A stretch of DNA of 64,000 nucleotides, taken from an uncultured Arachnia sp. (GTDB taxonomy: Bacteria > Actinomycetota > Actinomycetes > Propionibacteriales > Propionibacteriaceae). Position 1 is the first letter of the stretch; every line of letters begins with the position of its first letter. Shown one piece after another: positions 43,413 through 51,688 of this stretch. The translations under genes and the position numbers were made by a program. Location: the NCBI GenBank assembly GCA_934636715.1, contig CAKUBE010000001.1, positions 143,760-207,759 of the forward strand, written 5' to 3'. Under the pieces are notes generated by a model that had not been told where the DNA came from, made no database searches, and saw only the letters and a list, made by a program, of their open reading frames with translations.

Positions 43413-44126
43413 ATGAGCATCGACATCCAGATCTGGTCCGACATCGCGTGCCCGTGGTGCTTCATCGGCAAGCGGCGGTTCGAGCGGGCGCTCGCATCGT
43501 TCCCGCAGCGCGATCAGATCCGGGTGACGTGGCGCAGCTACCAGCTCGACCCCACCCTTCCTGAGCACTACGACGGCAGCGAGGTCGACTACCTCGTCTC
43601 CTCGAAGGGGATGCCGCGGGCGTCGGTCGAGCAGATGATCGGGCACGTCGCGGAACAGGCCAGCGGCGAGGGCCTCCAGTACGACTTCGGCGCGCTCGTC
43701 GTCGCCAACTCGCGGCGCGCGCATCGGCTCCTGCAGGCCGCCAAGCGCGCCGACGCCGACGGCGGCAGCCGTGCGGACGCGCTCGAGGAGGGGCTGTTCT
43801 CCGCGCACTTCGAGAAGGGCGACGACATCGGCGACGGCGACACCCTCGTCCGGCTCGGCGTCTCGGCCGGGTTGGCGGAGGAGGTCGCCCGCGAGGCGCT
43901 CGACTCTGCGGAGTTGGACTCCGCCGTCGACGCCGACATCCGCGAGGCGGCGGCCATCGGGGTTCGCGGGGTGCCGTTCTTCGTCGTCGAGAACAAGTAC
44001 GGCGTCTCGGGCGCGCAGCCCTCCGAGGTGTTCACGCAGGTGTTGGAGACGGTGCTCGGGGAGCAGAAGCCTCAACTGATCGACGTCGGAGACTCGGGCG
44101 ACGCCTGCGGCCCCGACGGCTGCTGA
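43413..44126 (+). CDS. DsbA-family oxidoreductase, FrnE-like
   Basis: A 237-residue thioredoxin-fold protein with the CPWC active site in WSDIACPWCFIGKRRFE and the cis-Pro region GVRGVPFFVVENKYGVSGAQ. There is no signal peptide, so this is the cytoplasmic FrnE/2-hydroxychromene-2-carboxylate isomerase-like branch, whose members are disulfide reductases or isomerases in redox stress or polyketide pathways. It is probably cotranscribed with the dehydrogenase gene. Confidence 0.88.
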   Translation: MSIDIQIWSDIACPWCFIGKRRFERALASFPQRDQIRVTWRSYQLDPTLPEHYDGSEVDYLVSSKGMPRASVEQMIGHVAEQASGEGLQYDFGALVVANSRRAHRLLQAAKRADADGGSRADALEEGLFSAHFEKGDDIGDGDTLVRLGVSAGLAEEVAREALDSAELDSAVDADIREAAAIGVRGVPFFVVENKYGVSGAQPSEVFTQVLETVLGEQKPQLIDVGDSGDACGPDGC

Positions 44127-44163
44127 TTGGATCGCCTGACGGTGAGGGCTCGCCAAGGGGCGG

Positions 44164-44580
44164 CTACGTGTCCACCTCGTCGGAGCGTATGGGATCGAGG
44201 GTTGGGTATCCGATGAGGCGTGCGACGGCCTGCATCGTCGAGTCGTGGGTGACGATGGTGGCGTCGAGTCCGCTGCGGATCACCGACGCGATGTGAATGG
44301 CGTCGAGGGTCTTGAGGTGCGGAATTATCGCCTCGGCCTCGGCGAGGATCGCTCCGTCGATGGGGACGATGTCGAGATAGTCGAGGATCTCGTCGCGCCG
44401 TTCGACGGGAAGCCCTTCCCTGCGCAGCACGCGCGTCAACTCCGTGCGGAGCAGACGGGAGGAGAACAGGACAGATCCCTCGTCCTTGTCCGTGTCGTCG
44501 AACCACCGTGCTGCGCTGTCCGAGTGCCCTAACAGGATGCGAACGGCGACGGACGAGTCGAGATAGAAGTAGCGCGTCAC
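44164..44580 (-). CDS. PIN-domain toxin (VapC-like)
   Basis: A 138-residue PIN-domain ribonuclease. Acidic residues expected for metal binding are seen in FYLDSSVAVRILL (Asp), LRTELTRVL (Glu), LKTLDAIHIASV (Asp) and ATIVTHDSTM (Asp). GTG 44580 overlaps the antitoxin stop (GTGA), which couples translation. PIN toxins cleave tRNA or rRNA when free of antitoxin. Confidence 0.87.
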   Translation of the reverse strand: MTRYFYLDSSVAVRILLGHSDSAARWFDDTDKDEGSVLFSSRLLRTELTRVLRREGLPVERRDEILDYLDIVPIDGAILAEAEAIIPHLKTLDAIHIASVIRSGLDATIVTHDSTMQAVARLIGYPTLDPIRSDEVDT

Positions 44581-44828
44581 CACTCGCCCTTCATCTCGTC
44601 GAGGAGTGTGTCGACCGACTCTGCCGTCCGGATCTCGTGGTGCGGAAGCAGTCGCGTCCGAGACCATCCCCGCTTCTTTGCCGGGACCAGCACGGTCTCG
44701 TTCCCCGGAGGGACGATCCTTCCGATCTCGTGATTGTGCCGCGTGATCCGGTAGGTGGCTCCGGCCTCCACCTCTGCGAGCATCTGGGTGGGGTTCTGGC
44801 GGAGTTGCCCGACGGTCACTGACTTCAT
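44577..44828 (-). CDS. Phd/YefM-type antitoxin
   Basis: An 83-residue protein starting MKSVTVGQLRQNPTQMLAEV, then GATYRITRHNHEIGRIVPP, the Phd/YefM DNA-binding pattern. The C-terminal part (SVDTLLDEMKGEW) probably wraps the PIN toxin. It is first in the operon and should repress it. Three CGTAGA repeats just upstream (44838-44865) are likely operator sites. Confidence 0.87.
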   Translation of the reverse strand: MKSVTVGQLRQNPTQMLAEVEAGATYRITRHNHEIGRIVPPGNETVLVPAKKRGWSRTRLLPHHEIRTAESVDTLLDEMKGEW

Positions 44829-44837
44829 GGGATCAGT

Positions 44838-44865
44838 CTACGTCGGTTGTCTACGCATATCTACG
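44838..44865. promoter_or_regulatory. Three TCTACG/CGTAGA repeats upstream of the PIN/Phd pair
   Basis: TCTACG occurs at 44838, 44850 and 44860, between the antitoxin start and the neighbouring response regulator's end. This spacing of 12 and 10 bp suits binding of several antitoxin dimers on one DNA face. Confidence 0.45.
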
Positions 44866-44869
44866 ATCC

Positions 44870-45475
44870 TCAGATCCAGCCGCGGGAGCGAGCGATCCTC
44901 ACCGCCTCGTGGCGGGTCGTCGCGCCCAGCTTCGTCATCGCCGAGCTGAGGTAGTTGCGCACGGTGCCCGGCGACAGGCTGACCTGCGACGAGATGTCCT
45001 CGACCGGGGCGCCGCCGTCGGCCGCCGCCAGCACGTCGGCCTCTCGGGGCGTGAGCGGCGAGTCGCCGGCGGCGATGGCGTCGGCGGCGAGCTGAGGGTC
45101 GACGTGGCGCCCGCCCGCGTGGACCGTCCGGATCACCTGGGCCAGTGACGCGCCGGTGATCGTCTTCGGGACGAAGCCCCGGACGCCCTGCGCCAGGGCC
45201 TGCTTGAGGTGTCCCGGCAGGCCGTGGCTGGTGACGATCACGCAGGCGCACCGCGGCAACTCCTTCGTCAGGGCGGCCGCGACCTCGATGCCCGAGAGCC
45301 CGGGCATCTGCAGGTCGAGCACCGCGACGTCCGGGGAGTGTCGCCGCGCGGCGGCCAGCGCCTCGTCCCCCGATGCCGCCTGGCCCACGACCTCGATGTC
45401 GTCCTCCAACGCGAGCAGCGAGACGAGGGCCTCCCGGATGAGGTTCTCGTCCTCGGCGATGACGATGCGGATCAC
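44870..45475 (-). CDS. NarL/DesR-type response regulator
   Basis: A 201-residue LuxR-type regulator. The receiver domain has the acidic EDEN, a phospho-acceptor in VAVLDLQMPG and a VPKTI switch lysine. The C-terminal LuxR helix-turn-helix contains LTPREADVLAAADGG and SPGTVRNYLSSAMTKLGA. It pairs with the kinase directly upstream and probably controls the adjacent ABC transporter. Confidence 0.9.
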   Translation of the reverse strand: MIRIVIAEDENLIREALVSLLALEDDIEVVGQAASGDEALAAARRHSPDVAVLDLQMPGLSGIEVAAALTKELPRCACVIVTSHGLPGHLKQALAQGVRGFVPKTITGASLAQVIRTVHAGGRHVDPQLAADAIAAGDSPLTPREADVLAAADGGAPVEDISSQVSLSPGTVRNYLSSAMTKLGATTRHEAVRIARSRGWI

Positions 45476-46747
45476 TCAGGTCTCCTCGTTCAGGACCGTG
45501 CGCAGCCGCGCGAGGGCCGGGGCGTCGACGGTCGCGGTGAGGGCGAAGGCGTCCCCGCGATGCTTCCAGGCCAGGGTGCCGCCAACCTCGCTCAGGCGCT
45601 CGGCCAGGCCCGCCAGGCCGGAGCCGGGCTCCTCGGACGGCGGGTGCGGCCGGTCGTTGACCACCTCCAGCCGCGCGAGCCGGTCGGTGGCCGTGACGGC
45701 GATCCGCACGGTCCTCGCGTCGGCGTGCCGCAGGATGTTGGTGGCCGCCTCGCGCACGGTCCAGGCGAACGCGCGCGCCACCGGCGCCGGGAGCAGGGCC
45801 GCCCCCTCGTGCGTCGTCGTGACCGCGCTGCCCGCCGCCTCCAACAGCGACCGGGCCCCCGCGACCTCGCTGGTCAGGTCGGCCTCGCGGTAGCCGCGCA
45901 CGACGTCGCGGACCTCGCCGAGGGCATCGACGGCGATCGCCTGGACCTCGCGCATGGTGTTCGCCGCCTCCGGCCGACCGCGCTCGGCCTGGGCCGCGGC
46001 CAGCTCCGACCTCAGGGCGACGGCGGACAGCGTGCGGCCGAAGACGTCGTGCAGGTCGCGGGCGAAGCGCACCCGCTCCTCGGCGACGGCGAGGCGCGCG
46101 TCGTCGGCCCGCGCCCGCTCCAGTGCCCTCGTCGTGGCGATCACGTTGATGAACATCGAGCCGAAGCTGACCAGGAAGGCGGCCATGAAGCCGCTCCAGA
46201 AGGTGGCGGAGAATCGCAGCTGCAGCACCGCCCTGTCGGAGGTCGGGATCGCCCAGAGCGAGATCAGGGCGAGGGCGATCGCGACGACGACGGCGAGGCC
46301 GGTGCGACGCCGGGTGGCGGGTAGGCTGTCGACGGTCCGGACGCCGACCAGCAGGGCCGGGAGGGCGAGGACGCCGCCGAGGATCGCACAGGACGATCCG
46401 AGGAGGAGCGCGTCCGCGGGGGCGAAGAGGCCGGAGACGCCCGCGGCGGCGACGCTGAGGAGCAGCCATGCCACGAGGAACGTCCGTCGGCGCCGGGAAC
46501 GGAACAGGACATCCCAGCGGCTGGGCGGCAGCAGCGCGAGGTCGCGGAGCCGGGTGTGCAGCACGGTGAGTCCGGCCCACGCCGCCGCCAGGACGAGGAG
46601 GGCCCACCCGACGAGCCAGCCGATCGGGGTCGTCGGCCCGTCGAGGGATACGAGGATCACGATGGCAGGCAGCACCGGGAAGGCCTGATGCAGCGAGCCG
46701 TAGAGGTAGCCCTCCGCGCGTAGGACGCCTGGGTCGATCGTGCTCAC
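45476..46747 (-). CDS. DesK-type sensor histidine kinase
   Basis: A 423-residue membrane kinase. About six hydrophobic segments make up residues 15-200. The HisKA_3 box has the phospho-accepting His in RVRFARDLHDVFGRTLSAVAL, and the HATPase_c domain contains VREAATNILRHADA and SGLAGLAERLSEVGG. Kinases of this class with an ABC transporter nearby often respond to membrane stress or antimicrobial peptides. The stop touches the regulator's start. Confidence 0.9.
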   Translation of the reverse strand: MSTIDPGVLRAEGYLYGSLHQAFPVLPAIVILVSLDGPTTPIGWLVGWALLVLAAAWAGLTVLHTRLRDLALLPPSRWDVLFRSRRRRTFLVAWLLLSVAAAGVSGLFAPADALLLGSSCAILGGVLALPALLVGVRTVDSLPATRRRTGLAVVVAIALALISLWAIPTSDRAVLQLRFSATFWSGFMAAFLVSFGSMFINVIATTRALERARADDARLAVAEERVRFARDLHDVFGRTLSAVALRSELAAAQAERGRPEAANTMREVQAIAVDALGEVRDVVRGYREADLTSEVAGARSLLEAAGSAVTTTHEGAALLPAPVARAFAWTVREAATNILRHADARTVRIAVTATDRLARLEVVNDRPHPPSEEPGSGLAGLAERLSEVGGTLAWKHRGDAFALTATVDAPALARLRTVLNEET

Positions 46748-46789
46748 GGTTCCTCCTCGCCGTCGAGCGTAGCGATCTCGGCAGCCCCG

Positions 46790-47602
46790 TCAGGAGCGGG
46801 CGTCCCAGCGGAAGGTCCGCATCCCCAGGCAGAGCGCGGCCGCCGTCCAGGCCGCGAGCGGCGCCAGCATGCGCAGCGCGGCCAGGCCGAACGCCGCGGG
46901 ACCGACCACCGCGTCGCCGTCGATGCCGGTGCCGGAATAGGCGAGGGTGATCAGGTCGACCACCGGCGTCATCGGCAGCCAGTGCGCGACGGCCTGCAGC
47001 GCACCGGGCAGGTACGCGAGCGGGAGGGAGAAGCCCGAGAGCAGGATGGAGATCAGCATCAGCGGCATGGTGGTGAGCTGGGCCGCCTCGACGGTGCGGG
47101 TCCAGGAGGCGCTGACCACCGCCAGCGCGGTCCAGGCGGCCGCGCCGCCCACGACGGCCAGCGCCAGCGCGACGGGGTGCGTCGGCCGCGCGCCCATCGC
47201 TGCCGCCGCGCCCACCGCCAGCGCGGACTGCACGACCAGCAGCGCCCACAGCGGCACCGCGGGCGCGAGCAGGATCTCGATGGGCGTCGGCTCTCCCGCC
47301 ACGAGCCGCTTGAGGGTGTGCTGCTCGCGGCGCCCCACCAGCGACGCCACCAGCGTGTAGTAGACGACGAAGAGGAGCGAGGTGCACACCAGGACCATGG
47401 TGAGCATCGCGCCCAGCGAGATGCCGTCGAGGGAGAAGTTGGCGAAGGCGAACGCGATGATGATCGGTAGGGCGACCGCGGTGAAGACAGCGGTCTGGTT
47501 GCGCAGCAGGATGGTGGTCTCGGCGCGGACCAGGGCGGCGAAGCGGCGGGGCGCCGAACGGCGGGCAGGGGCGATCGTCGGGGCGGCGGTGAGCGTGGAC
47601 AT
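46790..47602 (-). CDS. ABC-2-type transporter permease
   Basis: A 270-residue membrane protein with about six hydrophobic segments (for example IIIAFAFANFSLDGISLG, MVLVCTSLLFVVYYTL and LTTMPLMLISILLSGFSLPL) and the pattern of ABC-2 exporters related to drug or polysaccharide export. It starts 25 bp after the ATPase gene's stop and precedes the two-component genes. No substrate can be named. Confidence 0.87.
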   Translation of the reverse strand: MSTLTAAPTIAPARRSAPRRFAALVRAETTILLRNQTAVFTAVALPIIIAFAFANFSLDGISLGAMLTMVLVCTSLLFVVYYTLVASLVGRREQHTLKRLVAGEPTPIEILLAPAVPLWALLVVQSALAVGAAAAMGARPTHPVALALAVVGGAAAWTALAVVSASWTRTVEAAQLTTMPLMLISILLSGFSLPLAYLPGALQAVAHWLPMTPVVDLITLAYSGTGIDGDAVVGPAAFGLAALRMLAPLAAWTAAALCLGMRTFRWDARS

Positions 47603-47627
47603 GGGGGTCTCCTGAGGGTCAGAGGGG

Positions 47628-48593
47628 TCAGCGGTTGTCGGCGATGGCGAGGAAGACCTGCTCCAGCGTCGCCGACCTGGCGTCGAGGCCCACCAGTTCG
47701 GTGGGGCCTGCCCAGTCGAGGACGCGGCGCAGCGTGTCCTGCAGGGTGGGGGTCTCGATCGTCACCTCGTCGTCGGCGACGATGCGGACGCCGGGCGCGT
47801 CGAGGTCGGGCAGCGCGAGCGTTGCCGGCCGGGCGAAGGAGATCCGGGCGGGGGCATCGGCGACGATCTCGGCCAGCGTGCCCTCGCGGGCGATCAGCCC
47901 GGCGTGCATGATGGCGATCCGGTCGGCGAGCCGCTCGGCCTCTTCCAGGTAGTGGGTGGTCAGCAGCAGCGACGTGCCCTGTTGGACGAGTGACTCGATC
48001 AGCGTCCAGATGTTGCGCCGCGACTCGGGGTCCAAGCCCGTGGTCGGCTCATCCAGGATCAGAATCTCGGGCTGGCCCATGACGGCCAGCGCGATGTCGA
48101 GGCGCCGTCGCTCGCCGCCGGACAGCTTGGCGGACTCGACGGCGGCCCGACCGGTCAGCTCCACTGCCGCGAGCACCTCGTCGACAGGCAGCGGGCGGCT
48201 CAGCGTGCCGTGCCACATCCGCGCGATCTCCCGGACCGTCAGCGCCGGCGGGAAACCGGAGCTCTGCAGCACGACCCCGGTGCGGTGACGCACCCGGTTG
48301 CGGGCGGCGACCGGGTCGTGGCCGAGCACCTGGACGGAGCCGCCGCTCGGGCGAGCCAGCCCCTCGATCAGCTCGACGGTGGAGGTCTTGCCCGCGCCGT
48401 TGGTGCCGAGGAGGGCGAACACCTCGCCGCGTCGGACGGTGAGGTCGATGCCCCTCACGGCCTCGAATGGCGCGGGGGCGCTCCCCCCGGGAAACCGGCG
48501 CGCGGAGCCGTAGGTCCGGCGCAGGCCGCGCGCGACGATGGCGTCGCCGGAGCCGACGGCCGGGGGACGGCTGAGGTGCTGGGTTTTCGTCAT
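47628..48593 (-). CDS. ABC transporter ATP-binding protein (DrrA/CcmA type)
   Basis: A 321-residue ATPase. Walker A is LLGTNGAGKTSTVELI, the Q-loop VVLQSSGFPP, the signature AKLSGGERRRLDIALAV, Walker B ILILDEPTTGLDP and the H-loop LLTTHYLEEAERL. The last ~85 residues form the DUF4162-like C-terminal domain of drug exporters. It is the first gene of the ATPase-permease-kinase-regulator operon. Confidence 0.92.
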   Translation of the reverse strand: MTKTQHLSRPPAVGSGDAIVARGLRRTYGSARRFPGGSAPAPFEAVRGIDLTVRRGEVFALLGTNGAGKTSTVELIEGLARPSGGSVQVLGHDPVAARNRVRHRTGVVLQSSGFPPALTVREIARMWHGTLSRPLPVDEVLAAVELTGRAAVESAKLSGGERRRLDIALAVMGQPEILILDEPTTGLDPESRRNIWTLIESLVQQGTSLLLTTHYLEEAERLADRIAIMHAGLIAREGTLAEIVADAPARISFARPATLALPDLDAPGVRIVADDEVTIETPTLQDTLRRVLDWAGPTELVGLDARSATLEQVFLAIADNR

Positions 48594-48695
48594 GCCGAGA
48601 AGTCTTCCGGCGCTCCGCCGATCACCCCAGTGCCATCGCTCACGGGTCCGGATGGACTTCTCATGACTCGGCAGTGACGAATGTCATGATGGGTC

Positions 48696-51680
48696 ATGAT
48701 CGCAGACGACGTAGTCGCGCCGACGCTCAGGAAGCTGAGGGACGCGACGCCGAACCTCCCCAGCCTGCCGCTCGCGCTGGTGACGCTCGTCGTCGGCTGC
48801 TACACGGTCCTCGGCGAACTCGACCGGCTGATCGGCAGCGTTCCCGCAGGCGGCTACTCCGCGAGCTTCACCGCCGCCAACACCGCCCCGAGCAGGCGCG
48901 TCTTCGAGCTCCTGAGTCAGCTGCACGGCTCCGCCAACGGGTTCGTGCTCGCCTACGTGATCGTCGACTGCGGGTTGGCCGTGACCTACGGCTACCTCCT
49001 CCACGGTGCCCTCACGGAGGTGCGACGGCGCCGCGTGATCCCCGCTGGCGCGCCGCTTGGCCTGTTCACGACGCCGCGGCCCCGGCTGGCGCTGGTCGCC
49101 GCGGGCGCGGACGTCGTCGAGAACCTGCTGCTGCTCGGCGTCGTCGTGGGCGGCCTCCCGCTCGCAGTTCCGGCGATGATCGCGACGGCGGTGAAGTGGC
49201 TGAGCCTGGCGGGGGTCGCCGGCCCGCTGCTCTACGCGGCGTTCGGGACGGCCCGCGGGCGCAAGGCGGGCAGGGACCTGCTCCGCGCGCTCGGCGTGCA
49301 CCGGTTCTCGCTGCTGGCGGTGCTCCCGGTCACTCTCCTCGCCCTGGTCCCCGGCCCGGGCATCCTCGATCAACTCCCCGACATCCAGCGCGCCTGGCTC
49401 GACACCGCCGACGGCCGGACGGGCCCGCTGCACGGCCTCGTCGCGATCCTCGCGCTCGGGGCGGTGACGGTCGGCATCTTCCTGCTCGGCAGGCTCGAGA
49501 CCGACGACCTGTACCGACGGCGCGCCATCGCCCGGCGCGGGGCGCCGCCGCGCCCGCCGGCGCTGCTGTGGCAATGGCTGTTCGGGCCGGTCCTCGTCGG
49601 CATCCTGGCGGCGCTCTCCGCGCTGGCGGGCGGGAGCGTCCGGTGGGGCGTCGCGGCGGTCTTCGCCGGCGTCCCGCTCGTGGTGATGGGCGCGTCGTGG
49701 TGGCTGCGGCGCCAGGGGCGGCTGACCCCGCCCGAGCCCGCCGAGCCGAAGGCGCCGGTCCGGCTGGCGTGGGTGGTCGGCGACGTCCTGGCGCTCGCCG
49801 GGGTCGTGGCCGCGTCACTCGGGCTGCTGCGCTCCTTCACCGTCCTGGCCGCGGGTCCGGAGGCGGGCGCCAACCCGGCGGTGGTGTGGCCGGCTCTCCT
49901 GCTCGGCCCAGGCTTCGCGGTGGCCACGTGGTGGGTGGGCATCCCGGCCCTCACCTTCCTGTGCGGGCACTGGCCGAGCCTCCGCACGCTGCTGCGGCCC
50001 GGCGCCGGGTGGGGCATGAGGGATCTCAGCGGCGACCTGAATCACGTGGTGCGCCTCCGCGCGGTCAGGGGCGGAGCCTGGGCCGGGATCGTGGGCAGCA
50101 CGGTGCTGCTCGTGCTGATCGGCGCGGGACCGCGCCAGGCCGCCGACCTCTTCGGCGTCCTCGGCGTCGTGATGATCTCGCTCGGGCTGCTGATGCTGCT
50201 CGTCGGCACCACGGTCGCGGTCCACGTCACCTATGCCCCGCCGGAACTGTTCTGGACGAAGGCCCTGCGGCTCCGCGAGGTGCCGGTCGTCGGGCTGCTG
50301 CTCGTCGTGCTGCTCGCCGCCACCCTGCAGGGCGGCACCCACGAGGTCCACGGCGCCCGTGAACTCCCGGAGGCGGCGAGCGTCGGCGACAGCCCGCAGG
50401 CCGTGGTGGAGCAGTGGCGTCAGCGGGTCGACGACGCAGGGTGCCGCGTCAACATCGGCAGCGCGGGCGCCCCCACCTGGGTGCGCCCGATGGTGTTCGT
50501 CGCCGCCGAGGGCGGCGGCATCCGCGCCGCCTACTGGACGGCGGCCGTCATGTCGCAGCTCGGGGGAACCTGCGCCGTCGACGCCGTGGTCCTCGCCTCC
50601 GGCGTCAGCGGCGGCTCCGTCGGGCTGGCCGTCCTGCGGGCCGCCCCCGCAGGCGACGCGGGCGACGCGGTGTGGAGGATCGGCGACGCCGCGGCCCTCG
50701 GCCAGGCCGTCGACGGCATGCTGGTGCGCGACCTCGCCTACTCGGTGACCGGCGTTCCCGGCCTCGTCGACGGCGTGTGGCTCGACCGCGCCGGCCTCAT
50801 GGAGACGGCGTGGGAGGAGAGGGTGCCCGGGTTCGCCGGCAGCTTCTACGCTCCGGCGACAGGCGCGTTGAAGGCGCCGCTGGTGCTGAACGCCACGGAC
50901 GCCAATACCGGGTGCCGCGTGCTCGCCACCCATCTCGTGCTCGACCGTCCGCGGCTCGAGCGGTGCCGGGAGGACACCGCGCCGCTGGCCAACAGCCGCG
51001 ACCTGCGCGACTACGTCGCCGACGCCGCCCGCCCCGAGGAGGAGGGCGATCGGTGCCTGGCCGGCGTCCGGCTGTCCACCGCCGCCATGTTCTCGGCGCG
51101 CTTCCCGTACGTCACGCCGTCGGGCGTCGTCGGGCCGTGCCGTCGGGCCGCCATCACGCAGCTGATCGACGGCGGGTACGCCGAGGGCAGCGGGCTCGGC
51201 TCGCTCGTCGACCTGGCCCCGCGCCTGCTCGCCGCCGCCCCGGACGACGACGTGCCCGTCCTGCCCGTCGTCGTCTACCTCGACAACGGGCGCGGCAGCG
51301 ACCTCGCCCCGCCGCCGCCCGGCACGCTGCCGGAGTTGCTCGTGCCGCCGCTCGGCCTGCAGAACTCCCGCGGGAGCCAGCAGTCGCCGACGGCCTGGCT
51401 GCAGCGGGCGAAGGAGCTGTCCGCCGGCCGGGCCACGCGCGCCCCGCGGATCTTCGTCGTCGCCCAGGACAGCGTGCCGGGCGTGCAGGCACCCCTGGGT
51501 TGGGTGCTGTCGTCGGCGAGCAGGGCGGACATGGACCGCTCGATCAGGATCGCCGTCGAGCGCGCCGCCCAGCACGGCCCGGACCTGGACGACGAGGAAC
51601 TCCAGGAGGCCGAGCAGGAGCAGCGGCAGGGCTACCCCGGGCTCGCCGAACTGATCCGGCTGTTCAACACCAGTCGGTGA
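48696..51680 (+). CDS. Membrane protein with C-terminal patatin-like lipase domain
   Basis: A 994-residue protein. The first ~560 residues hold about ten hydrophobic segments (for example LALVTLVVGCYTVLGELDRL, VLAYVIVDCGLAVTYGYLL and VVGLLLVVLLAATLQGG). The C-terminal ~430 residues carry patatin motifs in order: the oxyanion loop EGGGIRAAYW, the nucleophile elbow ASGVSGGSVG (Ser) and the catalytic Asp motif IDGGYAEGSG. Patatin domains are acyl hydrolases; here the enzyme would be membrane-anchored with the lipase on one face. This fusion is unusual and its substrate is unknown. ATG 48696 is used. The gene diverges from the ABC operon. Confidence 0.8.
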   Translation: MIADDVVAPTLRKLRDATPNLPSLPLALVTLVVGCYTVLGELDRLIGSVPAGGYSASFTAANTAPSRRVFELLSQLHGSANGFVLAYVIVDCGLAVTYGYLLHGALTEVRRRRVIPAGAPLGLFTTPRPRLALVAAGADVVENLLLLGVVVGGLPLAVPAMIATAVKWLSLAGVAGPLLYAAFGTARGRKAGRDLLRALGVHRFSLLAVLPVTLLALVPGPGILDQLPDIQRAWLDTADGRTGPLHGLVAILALGAVTVGIFLLGRLETDDLYRRRAIARRGAPPRPPALLWQWLFGPVLVGILAALSALAGGSVRWGVAAVFAGVPLVVMGASWWLRRQGRLTPPEPAEPKAPVRLAWVVGDVLALAGVVAASLGLLRSFTVLAAGPEAGANPAVVWPALLLGPGFAVATWWVGIPALTFLCGHWPSLRTLLRPGAGWGMRDLSGDLNHVVRLRAVRGGAWAGIVGSTVLLVLIGAGPRQAADLFGVLGVVMISLGLLMLLVGTTVAVHVTYAPPELFWTKALRLREVPVVGLLLVVLLAATLQGGTHEVHGARELPEAASVGDSPQAVVEQWRQRVDDAGCRVNIGSAGAPTWVRPMVFVAAEGGGIRAAYWTAAVMSQLGGTCAVDAVVLASGVSGGSVGLAVLRAAPAGDAGDAVWRIGDAAALGQAVDGMLVRDLAYSVTGVPGLVDGVWLDRAGLMETAWEERVPGFAGSFYAPATGALKAPLVLNATDANTGCRVLATHLVLDRPRLERCREDTAPLANSRDLRDYVADAARPEEEGDRCLAGVRLSTAAMFSARFPYVTPSGVVGPCRRAAITQLIDGGYAEGSGLGSLVDLAPRLLAAAPDDDVPVLPVVVYLDNGRGSDLAPPPPGTLPELLVPPLGLQNSRGSQQSPTAWLQRAKELSAGRATRAPRIFVVAQDSVPGVQAPLGWVLSSASRADMDRSIRIAVERAAQHGPDLDDEELQEAEQEQRQGYPGLAELIRLFNTSR

Positions 51681-51688
51681 CGGCGGGC

